NCBI RefSeq assembly: GCF_023715145.1
Contig: NZ_JAMBNP010000019.1
Location: 1 to 64,000 of the forward strand
DNA from: Paenibacillus glycanilyticus
Lineage (GTDB): Bacteria > Bacillota > Bacilli > Paenibacillales > Paenibacillaceae
Direction of reading: 5' to 3'
DNA length: 64,000 bases
In this document: positions 1 to 7,908 of the stretch, piece by piece
Position numbering within the stretch: position 1 is the stretch's first letter
Layout of the letters: every line of letters starts with the position of its first letter
Position numbers and translations under genes: made by a program
The notes under the pieces: model-generated
Told to the model about the DNA's origin: nothing
What the model saw: the letters and a program-made list of their open reading frames with translations, nothing else
Database searches by the model: none

Positions 1-57
1 GCATGTATTAGGCACGCCGCCAGCGTTCGTCCTGAGCCAGGATCAAACTCTCCATGA
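1..57 (-). rRNA. rrs: 16S rRNA, 5' end only
   Basis: Read on the minus strand, the bases give the universal start of bacterial 16S rRNA, including the AGAGTTTGATCCTGGCTCAG primer site followed by the usual GACGAACGCTGGCGGC. Only the first ~57 nt lie in the window; the rest continues beyond base 1. The exact 5' end is estimated from homologous genes. Leader and promoter follow to the right. Confidence 0.97.
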
Positions 58-184
58 AATGGTGTTTTCATCGTTCGACCGAAACCGATCGACGAAAACC
101 CCTTGGTTGTTTGACTTGCTCAAACTTTGTTTTATCGCTTTTTCCGTTATTTCTAACGGGGCAGTTTTGCTCGTTGTTCAGTTT

Positions 185-194
185 TCAAAGAACA
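185..194 (-). promoter_or_regulatory. boxA antitermination element of the rrn leader
   Basis: The minus strand reads TGTTCTTTGA, followed by AAACTGAACAA. This is the conserved leader segment ahead of 16S genes in Bacillales and matches the boxA element bound by NusB/S10 in antitermination. It lies ~130 nt upstream of the 16S start and downstream of the promoter at 216-245. Confidence 0.75.
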
Positions 195-215
195 ATTTTT
201 TCAACAACGCTGCAT

Positions 216-245
216 ATCTTATCACGTTATCGAATTCAGTGTCAA
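216..245 (-). promoter_or_regulatory. rrn promoter, proximal
   Basis: On the minus strand a perfect -35 box TTGACA (245-240) is followed after 18 nt by TAAGAT (221-216). A TG one base upstream of the -10 box makes it an extended -10. Transcription would start near 209, giving a leader of ~150 nt, normal for Bacillales rrn operons. Confidence 0.75.
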
Positions 246-322
246 GCTTTATTTTTCATCAAATTTCTCGATGATTGTAAGCTTTTCTGTCCCAACCGCG
301 TGTCTCTCTCGGCCGGAATTAG

Positions 323-352
323 AATATACCATAGGCGTAAATACGATTGCAA
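323..352 (-). promoter_or_regulatory. possible distal rrn promoter
   Basis: The minus strand carries TTGCAA (352-347), an 18-nt spacer and TATATT (328-323). Tandem rrn promoters ~100 nt apart are usual in Bacillus, so this is a plausible P1. The match is weaker than the proximal promoter. Confidence 0.4.
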
Positions 353-466
353 GTCTTTTTTTGAAAAATCTCTTATTATTCGATCATAAACGTTCTATGA
401 CCCTATTACACAGTCTCTTATTAAGAAATGCTGAAAGCTCTTCTTCAATAGCTAGCGGCAAGACGT

Positions 467-525
467 AAAAGGGGAGGTCCCTCCTTATGCGCACCAAAGC
501 ACACATCAAGGTTAACCTCCCCCTT
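467..525 (-). terminator. probable terminator after the alpha-galactosidase gene
   Basis: Downstream of the alpha-galactosidase stop (minus strand), AAGGGGGAGGT (525-515) can pair with ACCTCCCCTTTT (478-467), leaving a ~36-nt loop and ending in a short T-run. It would separate the sugar gene from the rrn promoters just beyond. The long loop and one bulged G lower confidence. Confidence 0.45.
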
Positions 526-540
526 AAACTGGGTTATGAA

Positions 541-2661
541 TTATTGGACTTCACGGATATGGTACATAAGGCTGTCGAAATCGCCCTTCAGCGGCAGCTC
601 TACGCCGATCCGCATGAGCGCCCGCCCGCTATGCTCACCGTCGATACCTTCAATACTATATTGTTTATCCGGATTTAAGCCTTGCAGGAGTAACCGTGGG
701 GAACGGTCACCAAGCTTCTGGGAATGCAGGAATGCGAATAGCACGCTCTCTTCCTCGCCGCTCACGCCTACCCCGACGTACTGCACCGCCTCCACGCCTT
801 TATGCTTCAGCATGCTCAATCGATACTGCCGGCCCGCTTGCACCAGCGGACGCACAGCCTTGTACTGCGAAACCAAAGAGGCCGCTTCCGCAAGCTGCTC
901 CTCGCTCCAATGGTTCAGGTTGGCTCCGATGCCAAGCGTGCCAGTCATGGCGCTGTGGAAGCGATAAGGAATAGAAGTAACGCGTTTATTCATCCCGCTT
1001 ATTTCTTCCGTCACCCAACAGGTCATCAGCTTAGGCGCGTAGACATACGAGAATCCTTCCTGAATGCTTAGCCGGTCGAAAGCGTCGGTGTTGTCGCTTG
1101 GCCATGCTTGGTCTGCGTAACGCAGCATCCCGAAATCGATGCGCGAACCGCCGCCTGCGCAAGTCTCGAACGCGACATGCGGGAATTTCTCGCGAAGCTC
1201 TGACCAGATCTCGTACAAGCTTCGCACATGGCGGACCCACAATTCCTTCTGCCGGTTCAGCGGATGGTTCTGCATGCCCGGTTCGGTAATCGTCCGGTTC
1301 ATATCCCATTTGACAAAGGAGATGTTATGACGGTCTAGCAGCTTCGACATAAAATCAATGATATAGCTCTTCACTTCGGGCATGGAAATATTGAGAACAA
1401 GCTGATTGCGCAGCTCCGTCCGCGAGCGGGTCGGGAAATGGTAGACCCAATCGGGATGCTGCCGGTACAGGTCGCTGTCCGGATTAACGGCTTCCGGCTC
1501 GACCCAGATGCCGAACTCCATGCCAAGCCCGCGCACTTTATCGATCAACTCGCCAAGCCCGTTCGGGAACTTCTCCGGATTGACGGTCCAATCCCCGAGG
1601 CCCGCACGATCATGGTTGCGCTGTCCGAACCAGCCGTCATCGATGACGAACAGCTCCACCCCAAGCTTGGCCGCGCGCTCGGCAAGGGCCGTCTGATCCT
1701 GAACATTAACGTCGAAGTAAGTCGCTTCCCATGAATTGTACAGCACCTTCCGAAGTCCCCGGTCTGGCGCCACTACGTCATATTGATATTGGTGAAGCTG
1801 GCGACTCATCGAGCCAAATCCGCCAGAGGTATATCCCCCGATAAACGTCGGCGTCTCGAAGGTTTCTCCCGGAGCAAGCGTCCATTCGCTGTCGAAGTCG
1901 TTAATGCCGCCCGTAACCCGGACAAGGTCGAAAGCCGTCTTCTCCGCAACGATCTTCCAGTTGCCGCTCCACGCAAGCGCGCCGAACCATACTTGTCCGG
2001 ATTCCTCCGTCGCCCTTCCGTCATCAATCGCAAACCAAGGGTTTGCGTGTCCATCGGTGAAGCCGCGCCGGGACTCGAGCACTTTCTTGCCTTCCGACAG
2101 CACTGTCTCCCTCAGCTGGAATTCACCAGCCCACTTGCCCGTTACATGCGTCAGGCGGTAGTCCTCAAGCACGGGCATTGTCCAAGCAGCCGATTGAGCG
2201 CTCTCCAGCACGATATCATGGCCGCCGGTATTGGCAATGACGACGGACCGTTCGATCAGGTCCAGGTCGGGCACGACCGTGTAGGTCAGACGCGCTTCGA
2301 TCGGATACGTCTCGTCTTTCAGCGTGATCGTCAGCATCTCTTTGCCTTCTGCGCCATCTATCCGATATCCGTCGTACACAAGGCGCAGGTCGCGCACGCC
2401 ATCGTGCAAGCGAACCTTCAGCGACGGCTCCATATAGGATAATCCGCCCCAAAAGGCGTATTCTTCAGCTTCGCGGTCGAGGGCTGCGTCAAACGAACTG
2501 TGCGAACGGGAACCCATGAGAGGCGCGCAATCCGCCGCTTGGACGGGCGCTCCCCAGTACAAATGCTGCAAGATGCCCTTGTCGTTCAAGCCAAACACAT
2601 AAGAACTTCTCCGCGTCGAGATCGAAAACAGCTGCAAAACGGAATCAAATTGTATATTCAA
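541..2661 (-). CDS. alpha-galactosidase, GH36
   Basis: A glycoside hydrolase family 36 enzyme that removes terminal alpha-galactosyl units (melibiose, raffinose, galactomannan side chains) by a retaining mechanism. Visible landmarks are the beta-sandwich N-terminal domain, FVIDDGWFGQRN at the start of the TIM barrel, KWDMNR (nucleophile Asp near residue 453) and SDNTDA (acid/base Asp near 522). There is no signal peptide, so it acts in the cytoplasm on imported oligosaccharides. A GTG at 2670 could open the frame, but it lies inside the ribosome-binding sequence GAGGTGATT. The TTG at 2661, six bases after that site, is the better start and gives 706 aa, near the family's usual ~730. The divergent neighbour is a sulfatase. 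Confidence 0.93.
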   Translation of the reverse strand: MNIQFDSVLQLFSISTRRSSYVFGLNDKGILQHLYWGAPVQAADCAPLMGSRSHSSFDAALDREAEEYAFWGGLSYMEPSLKVRLHDGVRDLRLVYDGYRIDGAEGKEMLTITLKDETYPIEARLTYTVVPDLDLIERSVVIANTGGHDIVLESAQSAAWTMPVLEDYRLTHVTGKWAGEFQLRETVLSEGKKVLESRRGFTDGHANPWFAIDDGRATEESGQVWFGALAWSGNWKIVAEKTAFDLVRVTGGINDFDSEWTLAPGETFETPTFIGGYTSGGFGSMSRQLHQYQYDVVAPDRGLRKVLYNSWEATYFDVNVQDQTALAERAAKLGVELFVIDDGWFGQRNHDRAGLGDWTVNPEKFPNGLGELIDKVRGLGMEFGIWVEPEAVNPDSDLYRQHPDWVYHFPTRSRTELRNQLVLNISMPEVKSYIIDFMSKLLDRHNISFVKWDMNRTITEPGMQNHPLNRQKELWVRHVRSLYEIWSELREKFPHVAFETCAGGGSRIDFGMLRYADQAWPSDNTDAFDRLSIQEGFSYVYAPKLMTCWVTEEISGMNKRVTSIPYRFHSAMTGTLGIGANLNHWSEEQLAEAASLVSQYKAVRPLVQAGRQYRLSMLKHKGVEAVQYVGVGVSGEEESVLFAFLHSQKLGDRSPRLLLQGLNPDKQYSIEGIDGEHSGRALMRIGVELPLKGDFDSLMYHIREVQ

Positions 2662-2827
2662 GAGAATCACCTCATGTCATTGATGGGCTTATCGTACGGA
2701 AAAACGAAGCTCGAGGCCATTGACGATATGCGGATTATGATGGACGAAATAAGGATTCGCCATATTAGGCAATAAAAACGATAAAAATCCAATCGCCGTG
2801 CCAATGGCTCCCGCTCCTTAAGGCGGT

Positions 2828-2855
2828 ATAATAGATTATTATAGAAGACTTACAA
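2828..2855 (-). promoter_or_regulatory. probable promoter of the alpha-galactosidase gene
   Basis: The minus strand has TTGTAA (2855-2850), a 16-nt spacer and TATTAT (2833-2828). The predicted start near 2821 leaves a ~160-nt leader. A second TATAAT (2843-2838) lies inside the spacer but has no good -35. Confidence 0.4.
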
Positions 2856-2876
2856 CGATTTTGATCTCTTTATACT
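2850..2876 (+). promoter_or_regulatory. possible promoter of the sulfatase gene
   Basis: TTACAA (2850-2855), a 15-nt spacer and TATACT (2871-2876). The spacer is short. Its -35 box is the complement of the -35 box of the opposing alpha-galactosidase promoter, so the two would overlap. Confidence 0.3.
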
Positions 2877-2903
2877 ATATATAGCGCCAAAAGGAGAATC
2901 CGC

Positions 2904-4382
2904 ATGAAAGCCATAATAGTCATGTTCGACTCGCTGAATCGCCATATGCTTCCTCCCTACGGAGGAAATGAAGTTCACGCGCCTAACTTCAGCAGACTCG
3001 CCAAGCGAAGCGTAACCTTCGATAACAACTGGGTAGGCAGCATGCCCTGCATGCCCGCAAGGCGGGATCTGCTCACCGGCCGCCATAACTTCCTGCACCG
3101 AAGCTGGGGCCCTCTGGAACCTTTTGACGACTCCTTGCCTGCGCTGCTGCGGAAGCAAGGAGTCTACTCCCACTTGGTCAGCGATCACTATCATTACTGG
3201 GAGGCAGGCGGCGCGACGTATCACGGTCAATATACGACTTGGGACAACGTGCGCGGACAAGAGGGCGATCCCTGGAAAGGCGTTGTTGCTGAGCCGAACA
3301 TACCGGAGCATGTTCATCGCTATGAAGGCTATCGCGGTTGGCTCTTCCGCCAGGACTGGATTAACCGGCAATACATGAACACAGAGGACAGCCATTCGCA
3401 GTCGCTGACTTTCAAAAGGGGACTGGAGTTTATACATACCAACCGACACGAAGACCAATGGCTGCTTCAGATCGAAGCCTTTGATCCGCATGAGCCTTTT
3501 TTCGCGCCGCAAGCCTATCGGGACCTCTACCCTCACGACTACGATGGCAAACCCTTCGACTGGCCCAACTATGCGAAGGTGCAAGAAACGAGAAAAGAAG
3601 CGGAGCATTGCCGCTACGAGTATTCGGCGCTTCTCAGCATGTGCGACGCTTCGCTCGGCAAGGTGATGGACGCGATGGATGAATACGATCTATGGAAGGA
3701 CACCATGCTGATCGTCACCACTGATCATGGTCTGCTCCTCGGCGAGCATGATTGGTGGGGCAAAAGCATGATGCCCTTTTATAACGAGATCGCTCGCACA
3801 CCGCTGTTTGTATGGGATCCCCGCTCTGGCAGTCGAGGATTGCGATGCGGGCAATTAACGCAAATGATTGACCTTGCTCCAACTTTACTGGAGTTGTTCG
3901 GCGCCCCGATCATGCCCGATATGACCGGCATTCCGCTGACGAAGGCGTTAAAGGCAGAAGCCGAAGGACAACGAAACCGCGAGGCCGTGCTGTTCGGCAT
4001 TCACGGCGCCCATGTCAACTGCACCGACGGACAATATGTCTATATGCGCGCCCCAGAGCATCCGGATAACTCGCCTCTGTACAACTATACCCTGATGCCC
4101 ACGCATATGGCTTCGCTGTTCACCGTAGATGAGCTGCGCGGCATAGAGCTCGCCGAGCCCTTTCCGTTCACGAAAGGCGTGCGCACGCTTCGGATCAAGG
4201 CGGACAGCTTCGTCCCCGCCCACCGGATGGGCACGCTGCTTTACGACTTGGCCGTAGACCCGGGTCAAACGCAGCCGCTGGAGGACGAAGCTGCCGAGGA
4301 GCGAATGAAGCGACTGCTCGTATCTCTTATGAAAGCCAGCGATGCGCCGGCCGAACAATATGAACGTCTTGGCTTGAACTGA
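2904..4382 (+). CDS. sulfatase, cysteine-type S1 family
   Basis: An alkaline-phosphatase-superfamily sulfatase (492 aa). The signature C-x-P-x-R is present as CMPAR at residues 49-53; Cys49 would be converted to formylglycine. Metal-site features are an early Asp (MFDS, residue 9) and TTDHG near residue 272. It has no signal peptide or lipobox, so it should work inside the cell on imported sulfated sugar, or on a sulfate or phosphate ester not identifiable here. The ATG at 2904 has AAGGAG seven bases upstream. It faces away from the alpha-galactosidase and converges on the YesN-type regulator with only nine bases between stops. No anaerobic sulfatase maturase or formylglycine-generating enzyme gene lies in the window. 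The substrate is unknown. Confidence 0.88.
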   Translation: MKAIIVMFDSLNRHMLPPYGGNEVHAPNFSRLAKRSVTFDNNWVGSMPCMPARRDLLTGRHNFLHRSWGPLEPFDDSLPALLRKQGVYSHLVSDHYHYWEAGGATYHGQYTTWDNVRGQEGDPWKGVVAEPNIPEHVHRYEGYRGWLFRQDWINRQYMNTEDSHSQSLTFKRGLEFIHTNRHEDQWLLQIEAFDPHEPFFAPQAYRDLYPHDYDGKPFDWPNYAKVQETRKEAEHCRYEYSALLSMCDASLGKVMDAMDEYDLWKDTMLIVTTDHGLLLGEHDWWGKSMMPFYNEIARTPLFVWDPRSGSRGLRCGQLTQMIDLAPTLLELFGAPIMPDMTGIPLTKALKAEAEGQRNREAVLFGIHGAHVNCTDGQYVYMRAPEHPDNSPLYNYTLMPTHMASLFTVDELRGIELAEPFPFTKGVRTLRIKADSFVPAHRMGTLLYDLAVDPGQTQPLEDEAAEERMKRLLVSLMKASDAPAEQYERLGLN

Positions 4383-4391
4383 GCCGAACGT

Positions 4392-6005
4392 TCAGGCGTC
4401 GTCCAGCGAATAGCCGTAATCCCGGTACTCTTGCGGAGTGACGCCTACCAGCTTTTTAAACAAATAAGTAAAATACGCGGTTGTCTGAATGCCTACCTGA
4501 TCGGCAACCTCGTAAACTTTAATATTGGGGTCCTGAAGCAGCTTCTTGGCGCGCCCGATTCGGGTGTCCTGAACGAATTCGGAGATCGTCCGGCCCATCT
4601 CCCTCTTGAACAATACACTGAGGTAGCTGACGTTCAAGTTAAATTTGTCCGCCAATTGCTTGACCGTCCAGTGTTCGTGAAGCCGTTCCTCGATGAATAG
4701 AGCAACTCTCCGCATCAGATTGTGCTGCTGATTCATATGCGCCTTCTGCTCGGTCGCCATATGCCGCTGCACGTAGTCGACAAGCAGATCTGCCATCTGC
4801 GATGCGTTGCCGCAATCCAGCATTCGCCGCCACATCAGAATGTGGGTCTCTCCATCCAGCTCATTCCTCCACTTCCAATGGCGAATCAGCTCACCAAGGA
4901 AGCTCATCCCCAAAGCTTGCGCGCTAGAGAAAGAAGCATTTTCGGTTACGAGCAGCGCTTCCTTGACCCGGTTCATATATTCGGCGACTTGGTCCAAATC
5001 GCCCGCTTCCAATCGCTTAATCAATTCCGGGACAAATTCATCGTGCACCCGGTATGCCGTAAAGTCGCCGGATTCCGCATCGTTATATCGCACGATCTGT
5101 CCGTCCGCGATGAGTCTCGCCTTGGCCATGCTGAACCGGATTTCCCTATACATTAATGGAGCATCTTCCCACGCAACGCCCTCGCGGCTGCAGCCAATCG
5201 TGACGGTGGCCTTGTATTGCTCTCTCATTATCGATTGGATGAACTGGAATTGCTTCTCCACTTTGGCGCGCGCCGCGGGCGACGGATGAGCTTGGAGCGC
5301 GACGAATTCATCCGGGGATGTCTGCGCAAGCCATATCGAATCGTCCTGAGAGAAGCCTATCTCTGCCGTTTTCTTGAATCCGCTGCCCAGCAGCATGCGT
5401 TGTTTCGCTTCCATGCCGGAAATGAGATTACGATCCAGGCCGAGGACGATAAGCTGATATCCGAGGTCCGGCTCGGGCAGCCTCAACAAGCCCTCCCACG
5501 AAGCAAGAAGCTCTCCTATGGGAATGGAATCGGCAATCAGATCGCCAACGAATCTTTCCTTGAGGAGCTTTTCGCTGCCGGATACTTTTTTCTCGAGCTC
5601 ACGGGTCTGCTCGACAACTTCCCGCCGCATCTCAATCACAGTACGGAAGCTCTGCAGCCGGGCCGTGACCTCTTCCGTCTTCAGCGGCTTCAGCACGTAG
5701 GCTTGAGCGCCGACATGAATCGCATCCTGGACGAATTCGAATTCGTTGTAACCGCTGATCATCAGGATCTGGATATGGGGATGAATCCGCCTAGCCTCTG
5801 CCGCAAGCTCTATCCCGGTCATGCCGGGCATGGACACGTCCGAAATAAGGACGTCAACTTCCAAATCCTGCAGAATATCAACAGCCTCTTCCCCTGATTC
5901 CGCCGTCCACGGAGGCGCGAAGCCAAGCTCCTCCCATTCGATAAAATGGACGAGACCCTGCGCATGCGATATTTCATCGTCCACAATAAGTACGTTCAGC
6001 ATCAC
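4392..6005 (-). CDS. YesN-type response regulator, AraC-family output
   Basis: A 537-aa response regulator. Its N-terminal receiver has the acidic pair DDE (residues 9-11), phosphoacceptor Asp56 in ISDVSMPG, and the conserved Lys in LKPLK. A long middle region leads to a C-terminal double helix-turn-helix of AraC type (VKQLADKFNLNVSYLSVLF, then VADQVGIQTTAYFTYLFK). The GTG at 6005 shares one base with the TAG of the kinase gene upstream; the ATG at 6002 is an equally good start given the AAGGGA site. The pair is transcribed after the importer genes at 7909-11480, so it most likely senses and controls that importer. Confidence 0.92.
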   Translation of the reverse strand: MMLNVLIVDDEISHAQGLVHFIEWEELGFAPPWTAESGEEAVDILQDLEVDVLISDVSMPGMTGIELAAEARRIHPHIQILMISGYNEFEFVQDAIHVGAQAYVLKPLKTEEVTARLQSFRTVIEMRREVVEQTRELEKKVSGSEKLLKERFVGDLIADSIPIGELLASWEGLLRLPEPDLGYQLIVLGLDRNLISGMEAKQRMLLGSGFKKTAEIGFSQDDSIWLAQTSPDEFVALQAHPSPAARAKVEKQFQFIQSIMREQYKATVTIGCSREGVAWEDAPLMYREIRFSMAKARLIADGQIVRYNDAESGDFTAYRVHDEFVPELIKRLEAGDLDQVAEYMNRVKEALLVTENASFSSAQALGMSFLGELIRHWKWRNELDGETHILMWRRMLDCGNASQMADLLVDYVQRHMATEQKAHMNQQHNLMRRVALFIEERLHEHWTVKQLADKFNLNVSYLSVLFKREMGRTISEFVQDTRIGRAKKLLQDPNIKVYEVADQVGIQTTAYFTYLFKKLVGVTPQEYRDYGYSLDDA

Positions 6006-7804
6006 TATCGTCCCTTCCTAATGGATGGCGGAGCCTGGCAGGCAGGAAAATGGATAGTGACCTGCGTCCATGCCCCTAATTGGCTTTCAATGTTGTAACC
6101 GGCATCAGCGCCGAAATACAGCGCCAGCCGCTCTTTTATATTGGTAGAGCCAAAGCCGTTGCCTTTGCCCGCATGGACGCCTTCGGCCAGCTGCCTGCTT
6201 ATCTTCTCGGGGATTCCGTTCCCATTGTCGTACACCGACATCATGACCCCGTCCTCCAGCCTGGCAATGACGATACGGATGAGGGCGTTCCGCTTGCGGA
6301 CAATTGCCCCGTGCTGGTAGCAATTCTCCACGATGGGCTGCAGAACCGTCTTGATCGTATACAGGTCCAGCGCGGATTCGTCGATGTCCCATTCAATCCG
6401 GACCTTGCCCGGGTATCGAAATTGACAGATATCCAGGTAAGCCTTCGCGTGCTGTATCTCTTCCCGGATCCGAATAACGCTGATTTGATTATTCAGCGTA
6501 AGCCTGTAGAAGGTTGTCAGCGAATCGATAATTTGTATTTGCTCCTGATCCCGGGCGTGCATCGCGCGCCAGCGAAGCAATCCGAGCGAATTATAAATGA
6601 AATGAGGATTGATCTGCGCCTGCAGTGCCCAGAAAGCCTGCTCCTTCTCCTGCAGTCCGGCTTGCGTAATGTCCTCCACAAGCTTGCCCAGCCGCGCAGA
6701 CATCAGATTAAACATGTTTTCCAGCTCGCCGAGCTCGTCTTGTTCGTTATACCGGATCGCCGCTTCGAACTCGCCGCGCGACAGACCGCTCATTCGGTTA
6801 CCCAGCTTATGAATGCGCCGAACGATGTTTTGCACGACGGTCATTAACAGCGAAACGGACAGCAGCAGGAAAAAGACGGTAATGCCAACGATCAACAGCA
6901 GGATTTTGCGGTCCTGGACGCTGAACTGCTTCATGGCCGTCGACGATACGACGTTCCACCCGGAAGACAGAGGCTTGACGATGAGCAGCTCTTTGCTGTG
7001 CGTGAGATCCAGCCAATGGGCGGTATTGGCGATATTCTCCTCCGCGAAATCTTCTTGCCAATCATTTAGCGCAAGCCTCTTCCCGATCTGCTCCCGGTCT
7101 GTCGAGGCCAGGATGCTCCTGTCGTTATCCACGATGAACAGGGTTCCCTTGTCATTAAACGGACGGTCGACCAGTTCCCCAAACACAGAGTCATAGTCCA
7201 GCAATATATAAACAAGCCCCAGCGGAGTACCTGTCCTGTCAATAATCTTGTGCGTAATGACGACGCGGTCGGGGCTGCCCGGCACGCCGCTCCATTCAAG
7301 AGGCTCCGAGGCCGCCATGTTTTCCCGATACCAGGCGCTTTCCTTTTGACCCGCAATGAATCTCGATTCCGGGCGCCATAACAGCTGACCGTCCTGCACG
7401 AGCGTGTCGTTCGTATGATAAATGCGAAAATCCAGGATGCCGGGCAAATATTTGCCCGTGAGCAGGAAGGTGCGGTCCACGTAATTAACGGTATCCACCA
7501 CTTCGGTCATATCGTCGTACTGCCTGGAGAGACGGGATATCAGTTCGCCGTCGGTCGCCGTTCGGACGGCCAATAGATCGTAGTTTCGTTTGCTGAAATC
7601 AGCGATCTGCGCCGTCTGCAGGACCGTCTCATCCACGGCGGACAAGTAGCTGTTGTGGAAGCCCCGAGCGACCATATACACGGATCCGCTTCCCAAAAGC
7701 AGCGTAGGCAGCAGCAGAATGAGCACATAGAGGGACAAAATCTTGCCGCGGAGACTCATGCCGCGGGTAAATCGGATGATCCATCGAGAGAGAGGGAAAC
7801 GCAA
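6005..7804 (-). CDS. YesM-type sensor histidine kinase
   Basis: A 599-aa membrane kinase. It has a transmembrane segment near residues 18-45, an extracellular Cache-like sensor region, a second membrane segment near 290-320 (ILLLIVGITVFFLLLSVSLL), a HAMP linker, a His_kinase domain with INPHFIYNSL (His near residue 401) and an HATPase with DNGNGIP and GFGSTNIKERL. This is the LytS/YesM architecture. The TTG start is supported by AAAGGAG upstream. It is co-transcribed with the response regulator that follows and lies directly after the binding-protein gene, so the signal is probably an oligosaccharide or the loaded binding protein. Confidence 0.92.
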   Translation of the reverse strand: MRFPLSRWIIRFTRGMSLRGKILSLYVLILLLPTLLLGSGSVYMVARGFHNSYLSAVDETVLQTAQIADFSKRNYDLLAVRTATDGELISRLSRQYDDMTEVVDTVNYVDRTFLLTGKYLPGILDFRIYHTNDTLVQDGQLLWRPESRFIAGQKESAWYRENMAASEPLEWSGVPGSPDRVVITHKIIDRTGTPLGLVYILLDYDSVFGELVDRPFNDKGTLFIVDNDRSILASTDREQIGKRLALNDWQEDFAEENIANTAHWLDLTHSKELLIVKPLSSGWNVVSSTAMKQFSVQDRKILLLIVGITVFFLLLSVSLLMTVVQNIVRRIHKLGNRMSGLSRGEFEAAIRYNEQDELGELENMFNLMSARLGKLVEDITQAGLQEKEQAFWALQAQINPHFIYNSLGLLRWRAMHARDQEQIQIIDSLTTFYRLTLNNQISVIRIREEIQHAKAYLDICQFRYPGKVRIEWDIDESALDLYTIKTVLQPIVENCYQHGAIVRKRNALIRIVIARLEDGVMMSVYDNGNGIPEKISRQLAEGVHAGKGNGFGSTNIKERLALYFGADAGYNIESQLGAWTQVTIHFPACQAPPSIRKGR

Positions 7805-7847
7805 GAGACCCGCTCCTTTCTTGAAAAATGCCCAGCCGCAGCCGACG

Positions 7848-7877
7848 GAAGGGAAGCCGGCATCCCGGCTTCCCTTC
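7848..7877 (-). other. strong intercistronic hairpin
   Basis: A perfect 13-bp inverted repeat (GAAGGGAAGCCGG, loop of 4, and its complement) sits in the ~100-nt gap between the binding-protein stop and the kinase start. No T-run follows, so it is more likely a 3'-end stabiliser or processing barrier that keeps binding-protein mRNA high than a terminator. Confidence 0.7.
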
Positions 7878-7908
7878 TCTCACGGCTCAACAGCGCCGCA
7901 TATATGGT

